Origin: RGIG5612 sp045616165
GTDB taxonomy: Bacteria > Bacillota > Clostridia > Lachnospirales > Lachnospiraceae
Length of the DNA stretch: 37,109 bases
Reading direction: 5' to 3'
Assembly (NCBI GenBank): GCA_045616165.1
Contig: JAZLGF010000022.1
Coordinates: 1 to 37,109, forward strand
How positions within the stretch are numbered: the stretch's first letter is position 1; each line of letters opens with the position of its first letter. Positions 15,201 through 23,537 of this stretch are shown here, piece by piece. Under the pieces are notes generated by a model. It was given only the letters and a program-made list of their open reading frames with translations. It was not told the DNA's origin and ran no database searches. The translations under genes were made by a program, and so were the position numbers.

Positions 15201-16028
15201 TTATTCGTCTTGCAAAACTGTTGTGCCAGGCTCGACCGAATGCGTAAGCCAAACGTTACCTCCTATAACAGCATTATCTCCGATTGTAACATCGCCACCT
15301 AAAATAGTTGCTCCTGCATAAATAACAACATTATTTCCGATATTTGGATGACGCTTAATTCCTTTAACTAAGCTTCCATCATCATTAACCGGAAAGCTCT
15401 TTGCTCCAAGTGTTACATGCTGATAAAGTTTAACATTATTGCCAATAACTGTAGTCTCTCCTATTACTACGCCTGTACCATGATCTATAAAGAAACTATC
15501 ACCAATCGTTGCTCCTGGATGAATATCTATTCCAGTTTTTCTGTGGGCATATTCCGACATAAGTCTTGCAACTAATGTTTGATTCATTTTATAAAGTTCA
15601 TGAGCAATTCTATAAATACCAATAGCAATAAAAGCTGGATAAGCTAAGATAATTTCATCAACACTTTTTGCTGCTGGGTCACCTTTATATCCCGCAATAA
15701 CATCTTTTTGAATCAATAAATAAATCTCAGGTGCCTTTGCCAGAAGATTTTCAGCCACATCTTTAGCATCTTCATCAGACATGATATGCACTAACCCATT
15801 TAACAAATGCTTATATGCTAATCTCAAATATGCTTCCGTGCTATCATTTGCATCTTTAACAGCTTCAGGATATTTCCCATAAGTTGGAAACATAGCATCA
15901 AGTATATACAAAAGTGCTTTTTCTATGTTACATTGAAATCCTTCATAGTCTGCTTCAAAGACTTGCCCGGCAGCGCCATTTATTTCTTTTAATTTATTTG
16001 ATAAATCCTTAAATTTATTTTCATCCAT
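15201..16028 (-). CDS. cysE: Serine O-acetyltransferase (EpsC type)
   Basis: About 275 aa. An N-terminal helical domain is followed by a left-handed hexapeptide beta-helix: DIHPGATIGDSFFIDHGTG, VVIGETTVIGNNV and NVVIYAGATILGGDVTIG. The catalytic His is in HPGATIG and the Asp-His pair in FIDHGTG. It makes O-acetylserine for cysteine synthesis. I use the ATG at 16028; the alternative upstream TTG at 16046 has no better site. The start overlaps the pepT stop by a few bases. No cysK is present in the window; MetY lies about 8 kb away. Confidence 0.9.
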   Translation of the reverse strand: MDENKFKDLSNKLKEINGAAGQVFEADYEGFQCNIEKALLYILDAMFPTYGKYPEAVKDANDSTEAYLRLAYKHLLNGLVHIMSDEDAKDVAENLLAKAPEIYLLIQKDVIAGYKGDPAAKSVDEIILAYPAFIAIGIYRIAHELYKMNQTLVARLMSEYAHRKTGIDIHPGATIGDSFFIDHGTGVVIGETTVIGNNVKLYQHVTLGAKSFPVNDDGSLVKGIKRHPNIGNNVVIYAGATILGGDVTIGDNAVIGGNVWLTHSVEPGTTVLQDE

Positions 16029-16030
16029 TT

Positions 16031-17236
16031 TTATTCTGCCTTGCAAATATTAACTAAAACTTCAACCATCTTTTCCATAGACTGTATTGAAATATATTCA
16101 TGAATACCATGGAAGTTTTCGCCACCTGTTGAAAGGTTAGGACATGGAAGTCCTTCGTACGAAAGTCTGGCCCCATCCGTTCCGCCTCTAATAGCCATAA
16201 CCTTTACTTCTACGCCAGCATCAGCAAAAGCTTTTTTTGCCTTATCAACAACTTCCATATGTGGAAGGATTTTCTCTTTCATGTTGTAATAAGAATCTTT
16301 CATTACAGATTCAATACAACCCTGTCCATATGTTTCATTCATCTTGTTTGTAAGGTCTTCAATAAATTTCTTTCTTGCTTCAAATTTTTCTTTATCATGA
16401 TCTCTAATAATCAATCCCATCTGAGTGAAATTAACATCTCCTTCAATAGCATCGAGATGATAAAATCCTTCATAGCCTTGTGTATGTTCAGGAGTTTCAG
16501 AAAGTGGAAGATTAGAAATAAATTCTGTTGCAATACGAGCCGCATTAATCATCTTATCTTTAGCATCCCCAGTATGTGTGCTAAGTCCATTAACCTTTAC
16601 ATGCAAAGAAGCGGCATTAAAGTTTTCATACTCAAGTTCTCCTAAAGCACCACCATCAACCGTGTATGCATACTCAGCATCGAAATTAGGAATATCAAAA
16701 TAATCTGCTCCCCTTCCGATTTCTTCATCAGGAGTAATTCCAATTGAAATTTTTCCATGTTTAATTTCTGGATGGGCAATCAAATATTCTACTGCTGTAA
16801 ATATTTCGGCAACGCCAGCCTTATCATCAGAACCTAAAAGTGTTGAGCCATCAGTTACTATTAAATCCTGACCTACATAATTATTTAATGAAGGAAGTGT
16901 CTTAGGTGTTGAAACAACTCCGTTTCCAAGTTCAATATCTCCACCTTCATAATGAACTACTCTCGGTTTAATATTTGCACCTGTTACAGCGGGCGCCGTA
17001 TCCATATGTGCTACTAAGCCCATAGGAGCTACGTTTACTCCTTCACTTGCTGGTAATGAAGCATAAACATATCCTTTATCGTCCATATGTGCATCAGCAA
17101 GTCCCATATTTTTAAGTTCCTCGGCAAGATATTTTCCAAGTTCTTTTTGTTTCATTGTAGAAGGCGTTGTTTCGCTTTCTTCTTCTGACTGTGTATCAAA
17201 ACTAACATATTTTAAGAATCTTTCTTCAACTTTCAT
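16031..17236 (-). CDS. pepT: Peptidase T (tripeptidase)
   Basis: A 401-aa M20B metallopeptidase. Zinc-site motifs are intact: AHMDT (H77, D79), LGSDDKAG, PDEEIGRG and YTVDGG. It removes the N-terminal residue from tripeptides in the cytosol. GGAGAA precedes the ATG at 17236. It overlaps cysE by coupling and may feed amino acids released from peptides to the fermentation genes elsewhere in this window. Confidence 0.93.
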   Translation of the reverse strand: MKVEERFLKYVSFDTQSEEESETTPSTMKQKELGKYLAEELKNMGLADAHMDDKGYVYASLPASEGVNVAPMGLVAHMDTAPAVTGANIKPRVVHYEGGDIELGNGVVSTPKTLPSLNNYVGQDLIVTDGSTLLGSDDKAGVAEIFTAVEYLIAHPEIKHGKISIGITPDEEIGRGADYFDIPNFDAEYAYTVDGGALGELEYENFNAASLHVKVNGLSTHTGDAKDKMINAARIATEFISNLPLSETPEHTQGYEGFYHLDAIEGDVNFTQMGLIIRDHDKEKFEARKKFIEDLTNKMNETYGQGCIESVMKDSYYNMKEKILPHMEVVDKAKKAFADAGVEVKVMAIRGGTDGARLSYEGLPCPNLSTGGENFHGIHEYISIQSMEKMVEVLVNICKAE

Positions 17237-17257
17237 GATTATTCTCCTATATATTTT

Positions 17258-17692
17258 TTATATAACTATAATAGCACAAAACCATCCCAAAACAATACAA
17301 GGTGCAAAAGGAAATTTATTTTTTTTAGTAAAAATAAAAGTTAATAGTCCTAATATCAATGCAATAAATAATCCAATTAGATTATTTTCAACCCCAGTAA
17401 ACAAACTAAGCATAAACATTAACTTAAAATCTCCAAAGCCAATTTTCTTTTTTGTTGAGAGCCAACCTAGAAACGATATAAAAGCTAAAGCAACAGTAAA
17501 GATACATGCACCAATTATGCTCTCTATTACTTTATCAAGGTATAAAAATCTAAGTGTAATTCCGGCCAAAACAAGTTCGTTTGGAATCACACAATATTTA
17601 AAATCATAATAAGCAATCATTAAACAAATAATTACAAAAACTAAAGGGCCTGCGGCCTTTAAGGCCGCAAGCTCAAATAACAATATATTCAT
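17258..17692 (-). CDS. Minimal A24 prepilin peptidase
   Basis: A 144-aa membrane protein with about five hydrophobic segments. Both aspartate motifs of type IV prepilin peptidases are present: D30 in YYDFKYCVIPN and D88 in GFGDFKL (GxGD). It lacks the N-terminal cysteine-rich methyltransferase domain of PilD/ComC and is thus a CpaA/TadV-like stand-alone protease. No pilin or Tad genes are in the window, so its substrate lies elsewhere. A GC-rich palindrome (17651-17669) sits in its seventh to thirteenth codons. No strong Shine-Dalgarno was seen. Confidence 0.82.
   Translation of the reverse strand: MNILLFELAALKAAGPLVFVIICLMIAYYDFKYCVIPNELVLAGITLRFLYLDKVIESIIGACIFTVALAFISFLGWLSTKKKIGFGDFKLMFMLSLFTGVENNLIGLFIALILGLLTFIFTKKNKFPFAPCIVLGWFCAIIVI
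17651..17669. repeat. Perfect palindrome inside the prepilin peptidase start
   Basis: TGCGGCCTT-T-AAGGCCGCA is a 9-bp perfect inverted repeat around one base. It encodes part of LAALKAAG near the start of the gene. In mRNA it would form a stable hairpin soon after the start codon. The GC richness is unusual locally. Confidence 0.7.
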
Positions 17693-17725
17693 TTAATTTA
17701 GATGAAACAAAATAATTAGAACTAA

Positions 17726-18835
17726 TTATTTAACTTCGATAAGCTCGTAATCCCTAGTGCCGAGCCCTAATTCAACTCCACGTATAATGCCTGCTTCCCA
17801 ATCAGAATCAGGATGAGTAAGCTTAAATACATCTCTAACTTCATCATGAGCATGCTCTTCAATTTTGCTTCCAGGAAGAACAGGCTGCTCATTAATTTTA
17901 TCAACACAAGCCTGATCAAGTGCAACTGGGTCATATGATGCAAACATTCCAACATCAGAAACAAGCGCGATATCTCTTGCTGCGTTACAATCGCAACCCG
18001 CCTGAATATCCATAGCAAGTGCTATATGAAAAGCTGGTTTGTCCTGAAGAGTTCCCTTAACATATTCTGCTATTTTTTTACTTAAGATTGGTTTTGCTTC
18101 ATCCCATTTGCATCCAAGTGCATCAGCAGGACAATAAGCAAAGCAATATCCACAACCTAAACATTTATCTTCATTAATAACAGCTTTGCCATCTATTATT
18201 TCTACGCCTTCATTAGCGCAATGTGCCTTACATTGACCACAACCAATACAATTATCTTTATTAATTTCAGGTGTGCCAGAAGAATGCATTGCTTTCTTAC
18301 CCTTTTTTGAACCTGAACCCATACCGATGTTTTTAAATACACCGCCAAATCCGGCTCCCATATGTCCTTTGCAATGAGTAAGAGAAATAATTACATCTGC
18401 TTCTGCAATAGCTGCACCAATATATACACTATTAAAGAACTGTCCGCCTTCAATAGGTATTTCTCTTTCATCAGTACCTCTAAGTCCATCAGCAATAATA
18501 ACTGGCACTCCAACACTTAACTGGTTATATCCATTAAGTGCAGCGCATTCTAAATGGTCTACTGCATTTCCTCTACTACCAACGTATAAGGTGTTCGCAT
18601 CAGTAAGGAATGGCTTACCACCGTTTTTCTTTATATGGTCACATAAAATCTTTGCATATTGATGGCGAAGAAATGCCATATTACCCCATTCACCAAAATG
18701 AATTTTAACTGCAACGTATTTACCTTTAACATCAATATCGTCAATTCCAGCTTTAGTTATAAGCCTATCAAACTTTTCTAAAATACTATCTCCGATATGT
18801 GCATGTAAATTCGCAAAATATACTTTTGATGACAT
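17726..18835 (-). CDS. DUF362 ferredoxin-type iron-sulfur protein
   Basis: A 369-aa protein. A DUF362 domain occupies most of it (VAVKIHFGEWGN, SLTHCKGHMGAGFGGVFKNIGMG, and MFASYDPVALDQA near the end). Two 4Fe-4S sites are inserted near residues 195-240: CIGCGQCKAHC and CLGCGYCFAYCP. It is cytosolic and without a signal peptide. The family is widespread in anaerobes and the substrate is unknown. AAGGA precedes the ATG. It has its own strong promoter (18868-18896) and precedes the prepilin peptidase by 33 bp, so it leads that unit. Confidence 0.85.
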   Translation of the reverse strand: MSSKVYFANLHAHIGDSILEKFDRLITKAGIDDIDVKGKYVAVKIHFGEWGNMAFLRHQYAKILCDHIKKNGGKPFLTDANTLYVGSRGNAVDHLECAALNGYNQLSVGVPVIIADGLRGTDEREIPIEGGQFFNSVYIGAAIAEADVIISLTHCKGHMGAGFGGVFKNIGMGSGSKKGKKAMHSSGTPEINKDNCIGCGQCKAHCANEGVEIIDGKAVINEDKCLGCGYCFAYCPADALGCKWDEAKPILSKKIAEYVKGTLQDKPAFHIALAMDIQAGCDCNAARDIALVSDVGMFASYDPVALDQACVDKINEQPVLPGSKIEEHAHDEVRDVFKLTHPDSDWEAGIIRGVELGLGTRDYELIEVK

Positions 18836-18867
18836 TTGCTAATCCTTCTTTCATTTTTATTATTCTA

Positions 18868-18896
18868 ATTATATATAAGACGGATTAGCATTTCAA
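18868..18896 (-). promoter_or_regulatory. Promoter of the DUF362 gene
   Basis: TTGAAA (18891-18896), a 17-bp spacer and a perfect TATAAT (18868-18873) on the minus strand, ending about 32 bp before the ATG. An inverted repeat (18838-18845 and 18882-18889) has one arm in the promoter spacer and the other at the Shine-Dalgarno. Confidence 0.75.
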
Positions 18897-18914
18897 TACA
18901 CAGCCATCTATTTA

Positions 18915-20957
18915 TTACATTTTACTAACTATGTTGTAATAGCTTTTTGTTGTTATCTTATAAATAATTGCGTAAACTCCTGCAAAAATTACAAATACAA
19001 TCGCAGCAACTAAAATAACGTACCATAAATTTGTTATTCCAAACATCGTAAGAATCTGCCATATAAGATGAAAACCAAATCCAAGGTGAACGCCTGCTGC
19101 AATAAGTGGTACTAAAAACACTGTAAGCATTTGTGAGTTAATGCTCTTTTTAATATCCTTCTTTGTCATGCCAACTTTTTGCATGATTTCAAATCTCTTT
19201 TGATCTTCGTATCCTTCCGAAATTTGCTTGTAATAAATAATCATAGCTGTGGCAAAGATAAATATTATACCTAAAATAATGCTTATAAAGAACAAGCCAC
19301 CATACGTCATAACAAAATCTTCTCTGGCATAAATAACGCATTCGCTTCTTGTCCATGAATAACCCATCTTATTGTTTTTATTGATTACATTATCAATATC
19401 ATTAAAAACATCTACGATTTTTTCATCTTCTTCATCTAAGTCATATCCTATGAATAATTCAATATCAAACATAGGAGCGCCGTATTGATCTTCAATTTCC
19501 TGAAAAGGTCTTAAAATATCCAAACTAGAAACTATAAAGCTTAATGTTGGAAGTTCAAATGTGTTTCCGTTCCATTCTTCGAAATCATCAACACTTTCTT
19601 TAACATCAAAAGTAAGACCACATATTTTTATTTGTTCGTCAGAATATTCGATTTTATTTACTTCTTTGTCTAATGCTTTGCCTCTTCTACATGCAGTTAA
19701 AACTTCATTATCATTTAATGAATAATTACTTCCTGAAATTTCATTATATGTATCAACATCAATAAATCTAAGTCTATAAAGCATGTTTTGGTATTTTAAA
19801 TCTACTTTTGTAATATCAGGTTCATAACATTTATCCGTTTTTGCGGCAAAAACAGTGATATCTTTTCTGAAGATTAAATCCTGTGGTTCTACTTTATCTT
19901 CCTTAAACTTTTGATCTATATCGTTTTTAAGTTCTTGCACATCTCTACCTTGAAGAGAATCTACATCCAAAAAGCTTACATTGTGCATGCAATCATATGG
20001 AAATTGTTTCTTTAAGGAATCCTCTTGTCCAAAGTACAAAGTACATGTCATTGAAAACATAACAAGAACCATTGTTGCTAAAATGCAAATGGATGCGAGA
20101 CCCGCTCCATTTCGTTTCATCCTATATGTCATAGATGAAACCGAAACAAAATGATTTTTCTTGTAATAATATTTTTTCTTTTTTTGCAATAAACGACAAA
20201 GTGCAACTGATCCAGAAACAAAAAGCATATAAGTTGCTATGATTACAAGGATAACTGCTATAAAGAAAACAAAAAGTGCATCACTAGGATTTGATATCAC
20301 TATTGCTAGATAATATGCCACTGCCAAAATAATAGCTCCTAAAATTGCTATTACCCAGTTTGCTTTTGGGGGTTTTTCTCCTACATTTTCATTTTTCAAA
20401 AGTTCTAAGGGCTTACTAGCATTAACTTGAATTAATGCTTTAATCATTAATATCAAGAAAATAGGAACAAATACCATCAAAGTATAAAAAATTGCTTCTG
20501 TTGAAATATAAAAAGAAAATGTAACATTTTCGCCAACTAATTTTGCAAGTCCAAATTCTGCTAACTTAGAAAATATTATTCCGGCAATCATTCCTCCTAC
20601 TATACCGATTACCATTACAATTAAAGATTCAATCGCAACTATTTTTCTAATACCTTTTTTATCCATTCCCAGAACGTTATAAAGCCCAAATTCTTTAAAA
20701 CGTCTTTTAACTAAAAATGAATTCGTATATATAAGAAATATCAATGCAAAAAAAGCAATAATAAAAATTCCTAGTGATAAGAACTCCGCGAGAACATCTC
20801 CTCCGCTTATTTTTTTTAACATTGGGGAAACTTTAACGCTTTCTACTATAAAATACATCGCCACCATTCCCACGCATGATAAAATGTACGGAATATAAAT
20901 TTGCTTATTATTTTTTATACCTTGAACTGCAAGTCGTGAAAATAAACCTTTTTTCAT
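18915..20957 (-). CDS. BceB-type ABC transporter permease
   Basis: A 680-aa FtsX-like permease of the peptide-sensing class. It starts with a membrane pair, then the FtsX domain FALIFLIYTNSFLVKRRFKEFGLYNVLGM, a membrane bundle to about residue 310, a large exterior domain (about 325-545) and a final three-segment FtsX bundle. The big exterior domain between TM7 and TM8 is the hallmark of BceB-like detoxification modules, which free lipid II-cycle intermediates from antimicrobial peptides and signal to the kinase. The ATG directly follows the ATPase stop, so the two are coupled. The peptide sensed is unknown. Confidence 0.88.
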   Translation of the reverse strand: MKKGLFSRLAVQGIKNNKQIYIPYILSCVGMVAMYFIVESVKVSPMLKKISGGDVLAEFLSLGIFIIAFFALIFLIYTNSFLVKRRFKEFGLYNVLGMDKKGIRKIVAIESLIVMVIGIVGGMIAGIIFSKLAEFGLAKLVGENVTFSFYISTEAIFYTLMVFVPIFLILMIKALIQVNASKPLELLKNENVGEKPPKANWVIAILGAIILAVAYYLAIVISNPSDALFVFFIAVILVIIATYMLFVSGSVALCRLLQKKKKYYYKKNHFVSVSSMTYRMKRNGAGLASICILATMVLVMFSMTCTLYFGQEDSLKKQFPYDCMHNVSFLDVDSLQGRDVQELKNDIDQKFKEDKVEPQDLIFRKDITVFAAKTDKCYEPDITKVDLKYQNMLYRLRFIDVDTYNEISGSNYSLNDNEVLTACRRGKALDKEVNKIEYSDEQIKICGLTFDVKESVDDFEEWNGNTFELPTLSFIVSSLDILRPFQEIEDQYGAPMFDIELFIGYDLDEEDEKIVDVFNDIDNVINKNNKMGYSWTRSECVIYAREDFVMTYGGLFFISIILGIIFIFATAMIIYYKQISEGYEDQKRFEIMQKVGMTKKDIKKSINSQMLTVFLVPLIAAGVHLGFGFHLIWQILTMFGITNLWYVILVAAIVFVIFAGVYAIIYKITTKSYYNIVSKM

Positions 20958-21716
20958 CTATCTCACCCCCGTTGCAATCATCGTTAATGTATCAGATATT
21001 TTTTGGTACATTTCTTCGTCTGTGCTATCTCCCTTAAAAATCTGATGATAAACTTCACCATCTCTTATAAATAAAACTCTTTTTGCAAAACATGCAGCCT
21101 TAACGGAATGTGTTACCATTAAAACAGTCTGCCCTGTTAAATTTATTTCCCTAAAAATTCTCAAAAGTTCATCAGAAGATTTTGAATCAAGCGCGCCTGT
21201 TGGCTCATCCGCTAAAATAATCTTAGGAGACGTTATCAATGCTCTTGCTACTGCAACTCTTTGTTTTTGTCCTCCTGAAATCTCGTATGGATATTTTTTT
21301 AAGAGCTCAGAAATTCCCATGCGTACAGAAAGTTCAATTAATCTTGCATTCATTTCTTTATAGTTTTTACCTGCTAGCACGAGTGGTAAATATATATTGT
21401 CCTCAACGCTAAAAGTATCTAAAAGATTAAATTCCTGAAAAACAAACCCTAAATTATCCCTTCTAAACTCTGCCATGTTAGACTCTTTAATTTTAGATAA
21501 ATCCATTCCATCTAAAATTACATTTCCTTCAGTAGGTTTATCAAGAGCTGCTAAAATATTAAGAAGCGTCGTTTTTCCCGAACCGCTTTCTCCCATTATT
21601 GCAATAAATTCACCTTCTTCAACACTAAAGTTAACATTTTTTAATGCTTCAACTTTATTGCCTCCAAAACGTGTTGAATATATTTTCTTTAAGTTATTAA
21701 CATTTAATAAAGACAT
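20958..21716 (-). CDS. BceA-type ABC transporter ATPase
   Basis: About 252 aa. It has Walker A GESGSGKTT (42-50), signature ISGGQKQRVAVARAL, Walker B ILADEPTGALD and the switch His in LMVTHS. It powers the BceB-type permease. I start at the ATG at 21716 because TAGGAGG lies just upstream; the frame continues 10 codons further without a site. A separate promoter (TATAAT at 21746-21751) and a dyad (21805-21820) lie between it and the kinase gene, so it can be induced independently of the two-component genes, as bceAB is in Bacillus subtilis. Confidence 0.9.
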   Translation of the reverse strand: MSLLNVNNLKKIYSTRFGGNKVEALKNVNFSVEEGEFIAIMGESGSGKTTLLNILAALDKPTEGNVILDGMDLSKIKESNMAEFRRDNLGFVFQEFNLLDTFSVEDNIYLPLVLAGKNYKEMNARLIELSVRMGISELLKKYPYEISGGQKQRVAVARALITSPKIILADEPTGALDSKSSDELLRIFREINLTGQTVLMVTHSVKAACFAKRVLFIRDGEVYHQIFKGDSTDEEMYQKISDTLTMIATGVR

Positions 21717-21745
21717 ATTTTTCCTCCTATTACTTTGATAGGCCA

Positions 21746-21820
21746 ATTATAGAAAAAAGCGAATTTGCCCTCCATCGATTTGGCTAACAATTCGCTTTGT
21801 TAATCTTACATTTTTGTAAG
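21746..21820 (-). promoter_or_regulatory. Inducible promoter of the BceAB-type genes
   Basis: On the minus strand the dyad CTTACA-n4-TGTAAG (21805-21820) lies about 54 bp upstream of TATAAT (21746-21751), with no good -35. This is the layout of an activator-dependent promoter. A terminator-like stem sits between the two. The response regulator encoded two genes upstream is the obvious candidate activator. Confidence 0.55.
21752..21796 (-). terminator. Terminator of the kinase gene
   Basis: AGCGAATT (21789-21796) pairs with AATTCGCT (21758-21765), followed by TTTTTT on the minus strand, with a 23-nt loop. It separates the two-component genes from the ABC genes, whose -10 begins directly after the T run. 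Confidence 0.65.
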
Positions 21821-21825
21821 GTCCA

Positions 21826-22830
21826 TTATTCAACATGTAAATCATATCTAGATAAATCCAAATACATTTTTGTCCCTTTTGCAACTTCAGATTTTACGGA
21901 AATTTTTATGTTTAATCCATCGCATATTCGTTTAGATATATACAACCCTATTCCACTTGCATTTCTTTCTTCTCTTCCATTGTATCCGGTATATCCCTTT
22001 TCAAATATTCTAGGGATGTCATCTTTTGCTATACCTATACCATTATCTTCAATGCAAAGAATATCTTTTTGGTACATGTATATTTTTATACAGCCTTCTT
22101 CTTTTGTGTATTTAAGCGAATTTGAAAGAATTTGTTCAATTACAAAAGAAAGCCATTTTTCATCTGTTAATATTTTATCTTCAATGCTTTCATACGAAAG
22201 CTTAATTTTCTTTTCGATAAAAATCGGTGCCAATTTTTTTATTGTTGGCCTAATGATATCATCTAAAACATATTTTTTAAAAACATAGTCAGTTGAATCA
22301 GAGTCAATTCTAAGGAATGTAAGAACCATCTGAACATACTGCTCAATGCTTAAAAGCTGCATATCCATTTGTCTTGCAAATTCACTATCTTCATTCTTTA
22401 TCTTTAGTTTCATTGCCGAAATTGGCGTTTTAATTTGATGAGCCCATACAGTGTAATACTCAACCATATCATTAAACTTAATATTATCAGTATCTTTTAT
22501 CTTTTTTAATTCTTCTTTAAGTAAAGATATTATTTCCTGGTAGTCTTTTTCTAATTCATCTTTTGGTATTGGTAGATTTTCAATCATTGAAAATGAAAGT
22601 GTTTTTATATTTTCTAAAGTTTTATATTTTTCATTTTCTTTTTTATAATCAAAAATCATAAAAATAATTCCAACAACAATACAAAGAATAATCGGATATA
22701 CAAGAGCTATTAATGGAATATTACATAAAAAGAAAATAGTAAAAAATATTACTATAAAAATTAAAAGCAAAAGCATTATTTTCTTTTTTGAATATAAATA
22801 TTTAGAAAATTTTAATTTTGAATTATTCAA
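21826..22830 (-). CDS. BceS-type intramembrane-sensing histidine kinase
   Basis: 334 aa. Two membrane helices (about 18-36 and 39-60) are separated by only a few residues, so there is no outside sensor domain, the mark of BceS-like intramembrane-sensing kinases. The H box is WAHQIKTPISAMKLKI with H131; the ATPase part has N-box EQILSNSLKYT and G-boxes EDNGIGI and ASGIGLYI. Sensing is expected through the BceB-type permease. It overlaps the response regulator by 8 bp and AAGGAT serves as its ribosome site. Confidence 0.9.
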   Translation of the reverse strand: MNNSKLKFSKYLYSKKKIMLLLLIFIVIFFTIFFLCNIPLIALVYPIILCIVVGIIFMIFDYKKENEKYKTLENIKTLSFSMIENLPIPKDELEKDYQEIISLLKEELKKIKDTDNIKFNDMVEYYTVWAHQIKTPISAMKLKIKNEDSEFARQMDMQLLSIEQYVQMVLTFLRIDSDSTDYVFKKYVLDDIIRPTIKKLAPIFIEKKIKLSYESIEDKILTDEKWLSFVIEQILSNSLKYTKEEGCIKIYMYQKDILCIEDNGIGIAKDDIPRIFEKGYTGYNGREERNASGIGLYISKRICDGLNIKISVKSEVAKGTKMYLDLSRYDLHVE

Positions 22831-23494
22831 TTATGTATCCTTGCCCCACTTTTGTTTCGATAAACTTTTCTAGTCCTGCTCCATCTAGTTTTTTTCGAAG
22901 TCTATTAATATTTACAGTCAAAGTATTATCGTCTACAAAGCAATCAGTTTCCCAGAGACGCTCCATTAATCTTTCTCGGCTAACAATTTTACCTTTGTTT
23001 TCTAAAAGACAAAGTAAAATTCTATATTCATTTTTTGTTAAATCGATTTTTTCATCGTTGTATTTTAAGCTACCATTAGATTTATCTAAGAATGCACCCT
23101 TATGTGAAATCACTTCTGATGATGGTGCATAATCATAGGCTCTTCTTAAAACTGCCTGGATTTTTGCAATCAAAACATTCGCATCAAAAGGTTTTGCAAT
23201 AAAATCGTCTGCGCCCACATTCATCGCCATAACTATATTCATGTTATCTGCTGCCGATGATATAAAAATAACAGGCACTTTGGAAATCTTTCTAATTTGC
23301 TCGCACCAATAATACCCATTAAAAAATGGGAGCTTAATATCTAAAAGAACTATTTGCGGTTCTTCCTTTAAGAACTCTGGAATAATATCCTGGAAATCTT
23401 TACAGATATAAGAAGAAAATTCCCACGACTTTGAAAGTTCAGATATTTCCTTTGCAATCGTTATATTATCTTCAACAATAAATATCTTATACAT
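22823..23494 (-). CDS. OmpR-family response regulator (BceR type)
   Basis: 223 aa. Receiver domain with acidic pair E8-D9, phosphoacceptor D52 in LLDIKLP and the lysine in FIAKPFD, then a winged-helix OmpR domain (LTKNEYRILLCLLE, DDNTLTVNINRLRKKL, KVGQGYIIE). It partners the downstream BceS-like kinase. The frame continues to 23593, but homology starts at MYKIFIVEDN, so I use the ATG at 23494. There is no Shine-Dalgarno; TTGACA at 23525-23530 and a weak TAGCAT spaced 17 bp suggest a near-leaderless transcript. Confidence 0.9.
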   Translation of the reverse strand: MYKIFIVEDNITIAKEISELSKSWEFSSYICKDFQDIIPEFLKEEPQIVLLDIKLPFFNGYYWCEQIRKISKVPVIFISSAADNMNIVMAMNVGADDFIAKPFDANVLIAKIQAVLRRAYDYAPSSEVISHKGAFLDKSNGSLKYNDEKIDLTKNEYRILLCLLENKGKIVSRERLMERLWETDCFVDDNTLTVNINRLRKKLDGAGLEKFIETKVGQGYIIE

Positions 23495-23501
23495 AATAAA
23501 T

Positions 23502-23530
23502 ATGCTATATAGATAAATACTTTTTGTCAA
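23502..23530 (-). promoter_or_regulatory. Candidate promoter of the two-component genes
   Basis: A perfect TTGACA (23525-23530) lies 31 bp upstream of the regulator ATG in the 43-bp gap after ygiQ. The best -10 at 17-bp spacing is TAGCAT (4 of 6), which would put the start site very near the ATG. The -35 is convincing, the -10 less so. Confidence 0.45.
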
Positions 23531-23537
23531 ATCAATA

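Noticed and set aside
18838..18889. Long-range mRNA hairpin hiding the DUF362 Shine-Dalgarno
   Set aside because: The upstream arm (18882-18889) lies between the -35 and the -10 of the promoter, so it is not in the transcript. It could still be a DNA operator.
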